36,823 bases of DNA from Oscillospiraceae bacterium (GTDB lineage Bacteria > Bacillota > Clostridia > Oscillospirales > CAG-272), in contig SVRH01000007.1 of assembly GCA_015064925.1 (NCBI GenBank), positions 1 to 36,823 of the forward strand, read 5' to 3'. The number at the start of each line of letters is the position of its first letter. The first letter of the stretch is position 1. Of the stretch, positions 17,101 through 23,141 are shown in pieces. The position numbers and the translations under genes are program-made. The notes under the pieces are model-generated. The model saw only the letters and a list, made by a program, of their open reading frames with translations. It was not told the origin of the DNA and did no database searches.

Positions 17101-18223
17101 TAAGAAGTTTAAGGGTATGGATATGACCTTCGTTATTGAGATCAAGAGCACCAAGCTCCAGATCGTGACCGTTCTGAAGGAGCTGATCGAGGAATACGAT
17201 ATCTACGATCAGTGTTACATCATCACCTTCGGCAGCGGCGGAATGCATGCTGAGCTGCAGAAGACCCTTCCCGAGGTTCCTGCCGGTTATCTGTATTCTC
17301 CCACGAACAGTTCGGATAGTGTAAGTGCGCTGGCAACTCCCCTGGAGACCATTCTGCCTTTTAATACCACCTTCAATCCCAGCTATTCGGGTTATACCAC
17401 CGCATTTACCCGTCATGCAGTGCTGCACGGTGTACAGTCCAATGTTTGGACCGTTAACCATGAGGCAAGTGCGTACGCCAACATGCTGTACGGTCACGCA
17501 AGCGTTACCACTGACCACTGTGACTGGCTGGGCGCTCTGGAAAAGTCCATCGTGCTGAATCTGGCAGGTAACACCGTCAAGGGCGGAAATGAGCTTTCCT
17601 ACACCGTTTCCTCCAAGACCTGGTCGAGAAAGACCGCCGATGTGACTGCAAACGCCAAGATCACCGTGCTGGAAGGCAAGGATCTGGTGACCGTCAAGGA
17701 CGGCAAGTTGAGCTTTGCCAACAAGTCCGGTACCGTTACTCTGATGGCATCCTACGTGGAGACCGTGGGCGATTACTCCTACACTCTGTACGATCAGCCC
17801 ATGACCATCACCGTTGAGGAGGTTCCCTTCGGCTTTGCCGGATATCAGATCGGCACAAGTGACAGCAGCATTCGCTTCGTTGGCTACACTGATTCGCTGG
17901 AGTACGACACCATCGACCTTGCGATCACCGTGACCGGTGACGCAATGAGAACCTTCTCCTCTGCCACCCGCAACGTTTACAAGACCCTGAACGGTACCGT
18001 AGACGGTAAAGTGCAGGCAGTTGCCACCACCGATGCAAATGTGGATGCCCTTGTGAAGATCGATCATGACTATCTGTACGGCTACGCCATCACCGGCATC
18101 ACTGACGGAAGCTACACCTTCACCATCGTTCCCACTGCTATCCTTGGCGGTGAGATGATCATGAGCGCTACGATTGTTCTGCAGGTTACGGTTGCAGACG
18201 GCGTAGTTACGGTAAATCAATAA
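14120..18223 (+). CDS. Secreted protein with three LamG-like domains and glycerophosphodiesterase (GDPD) domain
   Basis: The product is 1367 residues with a signal peptide (1-25). Three concanavalin/LamG-like domains lie at about 34-245, 250-455 and 462-670. Each opens G-L-V-x-H/Y-F and G-H-D-x-x-A-T-x-W-E-D-L, and each ends R-F-Y-x-R-A-L. Residues about 680-900 look like a degenerate GDPD barrel. About 905-1145 is a recognisable GDPD barrel with H907, R908, E917, E935, D937 and H950. Two normally conserved positions differ: Gly after H-R is Cys909, and Asp after the last His is Asn951. An Ig-like domain and a beta-rich tail follow, with no membrane anchor. GDPDs hydrolyse glycerophosphodiesters, including teichoic acid and lipid head groups. 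AAAGGAG precedes the ATG. Confidence 0.88.
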   Translation: MKKRLLSAILAIMMIVCAVPAISLAATAEELAYTSKGLVSHFDGYQNTEKGHDANATVWEDLAGDNDITVAKTATNYFTENAFHLEKAQYNLSADLLALVNSAAFTVEISIGAHTMTGTNYSTLMNTTNDNFALFHQKNNNSLVFKNSTNGRPQFVGATERVPQSTIAITFEKGVACRLYLNGQCLSETVPSKLIGGTGSLFIGNSASNKCQTVEFESLRFYDRALTEKEVIQNATVDGNYPMVEAEVVTKDLVAHYDAKMNTSKGHDDKATSWEDLAGNNDIDLSSAVTSYFTEDALYISKEHFAMPSAITDVVNGESFTVELEVGSIGKLGTFVTFLHSANDNFSLFVRAEGDYIEFKNAKNDRPKVTGGMAYFTDSTVTVTFEKGKACNMYVDGIFIGTATPSKLVNADTMYLSHSEYGYRHNSEYRGMRFYSRALTEAEIIQNAKADGNYYENVSPVKYGLVSYFNGTMNTSKGHDAAATVWEDLVGDNDITVANTTTNYFKDDAFHLEKAQYTLSSNLLDLVNGSAFTVEMSIGSYKTNGSTFGTLLCNDKNDNFSIFIRKSGDFIEFKNTSNARPKVAGGTAYITGSTLSITFTKGGKCNMYIDGICIATTTASKLIGADGNLVLGHTDSTKTTTVDFESLRFYNRALSAAEVAQNAMADGNYDPDYVPPMDYVNVKQPKTNIVGDIAFIEELKTAKQLTAYESATALPATLILTLNEKLEVLASDNSVIGTLEAVLEKMDGIIPAFRVNSAAIGTALVEYVEPIKLRDAFIITSDPAIMKAVRGEYPLLRGVLDLTQTYANTEPTPAVLTAIRKAVSTAPCRIALLPTHFSDSSVISKLNNWQVATWLTSANSDVASVCLTEMLSGAYGILTDDTAAMYAIASTYIEANALTRPAMNIGHRCFPAGSYPENSIEGAMEAYEMGADAVEVDIYLTTDGKLAINHNSTTDAMFDNNLTVENCTMAQLKELKYKGYEDQPYTMPSLDEFFKKFKGMDMTFVIEIKSTKLQIVTVLKELIEEYDIYDQCYIITFGSGGMHAELQKTLPEVPAGYLYSPTNSSDSVSALATPLETILPFNTTFNPSYSGYTTAFTRHAVLHGVQSNVWTVNHEASAYANMLYGHASVTTDHCDWLGALEKSIVLNLAGNTVKGGNELSYTVSSKTWSRKTADVTANAKITVLEGKDLVTVKDGKLSFANKSGTVTLMASYVETVGDYSYTLYDQPMTITVEEVPFGFAGYQIGTSDSSIRFVGYTDSLEYDTIDLAITVTGDAMRTFSSATRNVYKTLNGTVDGKVQAVATTDANVDALVKIDHDYLYGYAITGITDGSYTFTIVPTAILGGEMIMSATIVLQVTVADGVVTVNQ

Positions 18224-18230
18224 CAGAGAA

Positions 18231-18265
18231 AAAGGACCGTAGCTTTGTTACGGTCCTTTGCTTTT
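18231..18265 (+). terminator. Terminator between the two LamG-GDPD genes
   Basis: An 11-bp stem (18231-18241 with 18249-18259) and a 7-base loop precede GCTTTT. It begins 8 bases after the stop codon and partly separates the two paralogues. Confidence 0.8.
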
Positions 18266-18279
18266 AAAGGGAGATCATT

Positions 18280-20925
18280 ATGAAAAAGCGCATTCTATCC
18301 ATCATTTTGACCGTTCTGATGCTCATCTCTGCGATCCCTACGATCGCTTTGCAGGCAGAGGATCCTTCCATTGTGACAAACGGTCTGGTTGCCCATTATG
18401 ACGGCAAGCAGAACACCAAGGCGGGACATGATGCAAATGCCACCGTGTGGGAGGACCTGGCGGGAGACAACGATGTCACCGTTGCCAAAAACGCAAACAG
18501 CTATTTTACCGAGGACGCCTTCTACCTTTCGAAGGCACAGTACAATTTCCCCAAGGCACTGCTGAACCTTGTCAACAGCAACGCCTTCACCGTGGAGCTT
18601 TCGATCGGTGATTTCACTCTGCACGGAAGCGGTTACGCCACCATCATCAACAATAGCGGCAACGACAATTTCGCATTCTTCGTGCGCAAGTCCAATGACG
18701 TTCTGGAATTCAAAAACGGTTCCAACGGAAGACCCATGGTTCAGTCGGGCAGCGATGCCATGAAGGACTCCACCATCACCGTCACCTTTGAAAAGGGAAA
18801 GGTCTGCAGCGTTTACGTGGACGGCATTTGTAAGGCGCAGACGGTGCCCACCGCCAACATCGGTGCGGATGGCAATCTCTTCTTCGGCCATGCCGATGCC
18901 AGCCGTTCCCACACCACCGAATTTAAGTCCATTCGCTTCTACAACCGTGCGCTGACCGAAGCGGAGGTCGTGCAGAATGCGAAGGCAGACGGACATTTCG
19001 ATTCGGATTACGTTCCACCGCTGCCCTTTGTGGACGTCAAGCAGCCAAAGACCAATATCATCGGCGACATCGCCTTCATCGAAGAGCTCAAGAGCGATAC
19101 GCAGCTGGGCGGCTATCAGAACGCAGAGACTCTTCCCGCTACCCTGATCCTTGACGTGAACGCATCCCTTGAGGTGACGGGAGAGAAGGGTGAAAAGATC
19201 GGTACTCTTGCAGACGTACTTGCCAAGATGGAGGGAATCATTCCCGCCTTCCGTCCGAAAGACGGCGAAGCGGCAAAGGCGATCGCGGAATATACAAACG
19301 GCATCATGATGGAGGACGCCTTTGTGGTCAGCTCCGATCCCATGGTGATCAAAGCTGCAAGAGAAGGCAACGGTATGCTGCGCGGTGTACTGGATCTGCG
19401 CACCACCTTTGCCTCCCAGACCCCCGATAACGAAACCATCCTGAAGGTGCGCAGCACCGTCAGCCGCTCCTCCTGTCGCGTTGCCATCCTGCCGAGCAGC
19501 TTTTCCGATAGAGAAGTGATCGACACGCTGAACGATCTGCAGGTCACCACGTGGCTTGCCTCTAAGGGCAGCGAGGACGTGACCGATATGCTCACCGAGC
19601 TGCTTTCGGGCGCTTACGGCATCGTGACCGACAATACCGCCGCCGTTTACCGCGTGGCATCGGGGTATCTTACCTCCTCCACCCTTACCCGTACGCTTCT
19701 CAACGTCGGACATCGCGGCTACCCCAAGGGTCAGTATCCCGAAAACTCCCTGCAGGGTGCCATGGAAGCCTACGAAATGGGCGCTGACGCCATTGAACTG
19801 GATATTTACTTGACAAGAGACAACAAGATCGTGATCAATCACGACGGCAACACCAACGCCATGTTCGATAAGAACATCTCGGTGGAGGGTTCTTCGCTTG
19901 CCCAGCTGAAGGCGCTGAATTTCAAGGGTACCAATCTGAAGATCCCGACGCTGGAGGAATACTTCAAGGTATTCAAGGGCAAGGACGTGCTGATGGTCAT
20001 CGAGATCAAGAGCTCCAAGCCCGCCATCGTCGGTGCGCTCAAGGAGCTGATGGATAAGTACGATATGTACGGACAGAGCTACGTGATCGGATATTTCAAG
20101 GCGGGTGTGTTTAACGAGCTGATGGACGTCATGCCCGAGGTGCCGATCGGCTATCTGACGGGCGACTCCAACGGTTACACAGGCGGTGAAAGCCTGCGTC
20201 ATCCTTTGAAGACCGTGCTTCCGTACAATGCCACCTGGAATCCAAGTTATAGCACCTATAAAGGGGACTTCGTGCGCAATGCTGTGATGCGAGGACTAAT
20301 GACCAGCCCCTATACCATCAACGATGCCAATGCTCTTTATACCTATCTCAGCTACGGTCATACCGCCGTTACCACCGACTACTGTAATATCATCGGTGCG
20401 CTGAACGGAAAGATCACGCTGAATCTGGAAAACGCAGAAAGCGTACAACCGGGCAGCAGCTTAAACTATTCGGTCAGTGCCACCACCTGGTCGCGAAAGG
20501 ATAGCGACGTGACCGGCGCTGCGACCCTGAAGGTGATAGAGGGTGAGGATCTTGTCAGCATTGAAAACGGCAAGCTGACCTTTGGCAAGCAGGAAGGCAA
20601 GGTCGTTCTGCTGGCTTCTTACAGCACCAAAATGGGAGGCATTCCCTATACTCTCTACGATCAGCCTATTGTGATCGACGTGAAGGCGCCCGAGCCCATC
20701 ACACCGCCCGAGGGCGACGGCTCCGAGGCTCCTCCTGCAGACGGAAGTGGAAATGCAGGTGAGAATGAAGGTGTCGGTAATGAAGGAACCGAGAGCGACG
20801 GAACCGACACAAACGGCTCCGAAAAGGACGAGGGAAGCTCCACTGTGCTGATCATCGTGATCGCAGCTGTTGGCATTCTCGCCATTGGTGCAATCGTATT
20901 CTTCGTTTTGAAAAAGAAAAAATAA
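18280..20925 (+). CDS. Membrane-anchored LamG + glycerophosphodiesterase protein, paralogue of the preceding gene
   Basis: The product is 881 residues: a signal peptide (1-26), one LamG-like domain (about 35-240) and a degenerate GDPD-like barrel (about 250-475). A GDPD barrel follows (about 476-715) with the complete motif set H478-R-G480, E488, E506-L-D508 and H521-D522. Next come an Ig-like domain (about 715-810), a Gly/Glu/Ser spacer, a C-terminal membrane helix (about 854-875) and a Lys tail. It is very similar to the preceding protein over its whole shared length. Here the catalytic motifs are canonical and the protein is tethered to the membrane. It likely acts outside the cell on glycerophosphodiesters or polyol-phosphate polymers. 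GGGAG precedes the ATG. Confidence 0.9.
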   Translation: MKKRILSIILTVLMLISAIPTIALQAEDPSIVTNGLVAHYDGKQNTKAGHDANATVWEDLAGDNDVTVAKNANSYFTEDAFYLSKAQYNFPKALLNLVNSNAFTVELSIGDFTLHGSGYATIINNSGNDNFAFFVRKSNDVLEFKNGSNGRPMVQSGSDAMKDSTITVTFEKGKVCSVYVDGICKAQTVPTANIGADGNLFFGHADASRSHTTEFKSIRFYNRALTEAEVVQNAKADGHFDSDYVPPLPFVDVKQPKTNIIGDIAFIEELKSDTQLGGYQNAETLPATLILDVNASLEVTGEKGEKIGTLADVLAKMEGIIPAFRPKDGEAAKAIAEYTNGIMMEDAFVVSSDPMVIKAAREGNGMLRGVLDLRTTFASQTPDNETILKVRSTVSRSSCRVAILPSSFSDREVIDTLNDLQVTTWLASKGSEDVTDMLTELLSGAYGIVTDNTAAVYRVASGYLTSSTLTRTLLNVGHRGYPKGQYPENSLQGAMEAYEMGADAIELDIYLTRDNKIVINHDGNTNAMFDKNISVEGSSLAQLKALNFKGTNLKIPTLEEYFKVFKGKDVLMVIEIKSSKPAIVGALKELMDKYDMYGQSYVIGYFKAGVFNELMDVMPEVPIGYLTGDSNGYTGGESLRHPLKTVLPYNATWNPSYSTYKGDFVRNAVMRGLMTSPYTINDANALYTYLSYGHTAVTTDYCNIIGALNGKITLNLENAESVQPGSSLNYSVSATTWSRKDSDVTGAATLKVIEGEDLVSIENGKLTFGKQEGKVVLLASYSTKMGGIPYTLYDQPIVIDVKAPEPITPPEGDGSEAPPADGSGNAGENEGVGNEGTESDGTDTNGSEKDEGSSTVLIIVIAAVGILAIGAIVFFVLKKKK

Positions 20926-20930
20926 AAATT

Positions 20931-20962
20931 CAAAAGAGCGTTGCGGGTGCAACGCTCTTTTG
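20931..20962. terminator. Bidirectional terminator between convergent genes
   Basis: A perfect 14-bp stem (20931-20944 with 20949-20962) and a GGGT loop serve both the GDPD gene and the anti-sigma gene. Confidence 0.85.
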
Positions 20963-20973
20963 AAGATTTGCAA

Positions 20974-22245
20974 TTATGCCTCTACTACTCTGATTACCAT
21001 ACCGTTCATGGCATCCACGAGCGCAGAATACTCATTGGTGCCGATTTCGAAATAGAACGAATATGTCATGGGAAGACCGCTTTCCATATCGTTAAACTGC
21101 TTCATCAAAATGTTTGCATTTTGGGCATCATCACCCAACTTTTCGCATACGAAACTCCAAGCCTCTTCCATGGTAAAATTGGGTTCGGTAATGTCATCAC
21201 CAGGGTGCTTTCCGGTGATTGCATTGATGTACGTGACATAAGAGGTGCTGGAACCGGAGTTATGAACTACCCTAAAGTGAATCTGGTAACAAATATCACC
21301 GCGTGATGACACGAGATTAATGATAGGTTCATTGTAAAGATTTTCTTTAGTTAAATGGAATCTGGATAAAGCGATTTCCAGTGCCTTTTCTTCGCCGATG
21401 TAGATGCTTTCATCATCGGGCTGGGTTGCCGATGCGTTCATGATATTGTGCAGCTCGGTAATGGACAGTTTTGCATAGTGGGAAAACTCTTTGTTGGGGG
21501 TTACTTTGATAATGGTTTGAATCAGCTTTGCCTTGCCGATAGAAATACCGTACTCGGTAGCAAGTGCGATGAGTTCTTCATCTTTGCTGTTTACTATTTG
21601 GCTGATAACAGAGCCCTGAATGGTTTCTGTATGGATCAAAGTGGAAATTTCGGCAGACAGCTTATCTTTAATGGCATTACCGGTGCTTTCGTCGGTACTG
21701 TCAACGCTGAGAAGCACGGAATTGGTGGTCTGATTGATATAGCCGTTTTGGAGCATAGAGCCGATTAGGGCATTGACGGTTACCTCCAGACTGCTGTTTT
21801 GGAAGTCCATGTTACCGATAATTTGTTTGGCATCCTCGTTGAGGGCGATTACTTCCAGCACCTTTTCGTTTTCGTCCACTTTGATTTCAAGACTGGGGTT
21901 GACATCCAGCGTTACGGTGGCGGCAACGGTATCGTAGGTGGGAGATACGGTCGTGTCGGGGGTAACAGGTGTAGTCGGTTGGGTGGGAGCGGGGGTAGGC
22001 GCGGGCGTAGGTGTGTTGCCGATAAAGGCTGCATATCCCGCAACACATCCGACGATCATGACAAGGCAAGCGGCGGTGGCAGCTGCCCATTTTGTGAATC
22101 TTGAAAATCTCTTTTCATTTGTCATAGCAAGGATCCTTCCTTTCTTGTTTTCACATTCGGCAAGGATGGAATCCACAAGATTAGGGGTAGCGCTCTCAAA
22201 GGCGCTTTTTAGTTTTTCTTCGATTTGGTTGTGCTGTTCTTTCAT
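20974..22245 (-). CDS. RsgI-like membrane anti-sigma factor with C-terminal PepSY-like domain
   Basis: The product is 423 residues. A cytosolic part (1-50) precedes one membrane helix (about 53-74). A Pro/Thr linker (77-103) follows, then an RsgI-type juxtamembrane domain starting V-T-L-D-V-N-P-S-L-E with Asn116-Pro117. Residues about 280-345 look like PepSY (E-E-K-A-L-E-I-A-L ... Y-V-T-Y-I-N-A-I-T-G), with a second related stretch to the end. RsgI-type proteins hold a sigma factor at the membrane and release it after extracellular sensing and proteolysis; cleavage at the Asn-Pro pair is described for this domain. The sigma gene lies 15 bases upstream in the same operon. The unusual sensor end is PepSY-like rather than a sugar-binding module. 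Confidence 0.85.
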   Translation of the reverse strand: MKEQHNQIEEKLKSAFESATPNLVDSILAECENKKGRILAMTNEKRFSRFTKWAAATAACLVMIVGCVAGYAAFIGNTPTPAPTPAPTQPTTPVTPDTTVSPTYDTVAATVTLDVNPSLEIKVDENEKVLEVIALNEDAKQIIGNMDFQNSSLEVTVNALIGSMLQNGYINQTTNSVLLSVDSTDESTGNAIKDKLSAEISTLIHTETIQGSVISQIVNSKDEELIALATEYGISIGKAKLIQTIIKVTPNKEFSHYAKLSITELHNIMNASATQPDDESIYIGEEKALEIALSRFHLTKENLYNEPIINLVSSRGDICYQIHFRVVHNSGSSTSYVTYINAITGKHPGDDITEPNFTMEEAWSFVCEKLGDDAQNANILMKQFNDMESGLPMTYSFYFEIGTNEYSALVDAMNGMVIRVVEA

Positions 22246-22260
22246 TGGTTGCCATCCTTT

Positions 22261-22824
22261 CTAGCAGAGCATTTTTCGTAGCTTTTTCAGGGCGCGGTTG
22301 TATTTTGAGAGTGCGGTGGGAAGGGCAAGATCCAGAATTTTTGCGATCTCGCGGTGCCGTAGCCCCGCCACGGCATGTAAGATCACGATCTGCCGTTCTT
22401 CACTTGAGAGTGAATTGAGGGCGGCTTCGATGACGATCTTATCTTCAGGTGAGCTGTCTTCCGGGGCGGATAGGGTAAAAGCAAGATCCTCAAGCGGGGT
22501 ATCGCCATCCTTTTTTCGCTGTCGCAGTTTCATAAGGCAGAGATTTTTGGTGATGGTCAAGATCCATGCCATGGGATTGCCTTTTGGACGGTACTTTTCG
22601 GCTTGTCGGTATAAAGCAACAAAGCTGTCCTGCAGGACATCCTTTGCGTCTTCCTCGTTTCTCAAAATCGAAAGAGCGAAGCTGTAAACGGCGGGAGAAC
22701 ACAGCGTATAGAGCTGTTCGAGTGCTTTCTTGTTACCGCTTGCGATGGCGGAAAGCAGACTGTCAAGCTCATTTTTGCCGTCGTCTGTTTTTAGATATGT
22801 TGAGCTCAAACACAGAGAAAACAT
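22261..22824 (-). CDS. ECF RNA polymerase sigma factor
   Basis: The product is 187 residues. Region 2 lies at about 40-103: L-R-N-E-E-D-A-K-D-V-L-Q-D-S-F, with M-A-W-I-L-T-I-T-K-N-L as the promoter-opening segment. Region 4 lies at about 135-186: L-S-S-E-E-R-Q-I-V-I-L-H with the helix-turn-helix G-L-R-H-R-E-I-A-K-I-L-D-L. The size and two-domain layout are those of extracytoplasmic-function sigma factors. AAAGGA lies 9 bases before the ATG. It is followed by its presumed anti-sigma factor, so it should be held inactive until an outside signal arrives. Its target promoters cannot be read here; the adjacent surface-protein genes are candidates. Confidence 0.92.
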   Translation of the reverse strand: MFSLCLSSTYLKTDDGKNELDSLLSAIASGNKKALEQLYTLCSPAVYSFALSILRNEEDAKDVLQDSFVALYRQAEKYRPKGNPMAWILTITKNLCLMKLRQRKKDGDTPLEDLAFTLSAPEDSSPEDKIVIEAALNSLSSEERQIVILHAVAGLRHREIAKILDLALPTALSKYNRALKKLRKMLC

Positions 22825-23096
22825 ACATCATCGTCCTTTCATTTACTAAATGCAGAAAAGGGGCGTTTTATTGCAGTAAACTAAAAAGTTATTTAAAATT
22901 TTTGTTTTGGTGCGAAGCCAATCGTTTGGTTATGTCCGCTTTTTTCTTTGACACCGCAGGCGCAAGAAAAAAGCTTGGCAAAAAAGAAACGCCGTAAAGG
23001 AGTTTCGCCCCTTGCGAGGGGCGCCAAGCCCTTTTTGTAAAAAGGGCTTGATCCCCAAAACGTTCATGATTGTGTATAACAATCTTAAAACTAAAC
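22825..23096. other. Intergenic region with double-hairpin element copy B, no gene
   Basis: No credible gene is present. The region upstream of the sigma gene presumably holds its promoter, which I cannot assign. Two hairpins (23006-23023 and 23025-23050) form copy B of the element seen at 7423-7470. A run of A/T-rich and purine-rich sequence (about 22940-23000) precedes them. Confidence 0.6.
23006..23054 (-). repeat. Double-hairpin intergenic element, copy B
   Basis: Read on the minus strand: GATC, then CAAGCCCTTTTT paired with AAAAAGGGCTTG (23025-23050), then CGCCCC paired with GGGGCG (23006-23023). Copy A has the same order, the same T5/A5 stem top and the same GATC lead, but different stem bases that still pair. 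Confidence 0.65.
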
Positions 23097-23123
23097 TACC
23101 CCGACAAAAAATCTGTCGGGGTA
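23097..23123 (-). terminator. Terminator of the leucine T-box operon
   Basis: A 10-bp stem (23097-23106 with 23114-23123) with a 7-base loop lies 19 bases after the stop of the ligase fusion gene. Confidence 0.75.
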
Positions 23124-23141
23124 ACTTAACTTTGGTGCAAA

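Noticed and set aside
16004..18220. 738-codon minus-strand open frame
   Set aside because: It is a shadow of the LamG-GDPD gene caused by biased codon use; it has no start signals or domains.
18295..20202. 635-codon minus-strand open frame
   Set aside because: It is a shadow of the second LamG-GDPD gene, with composition like the previous shadow.
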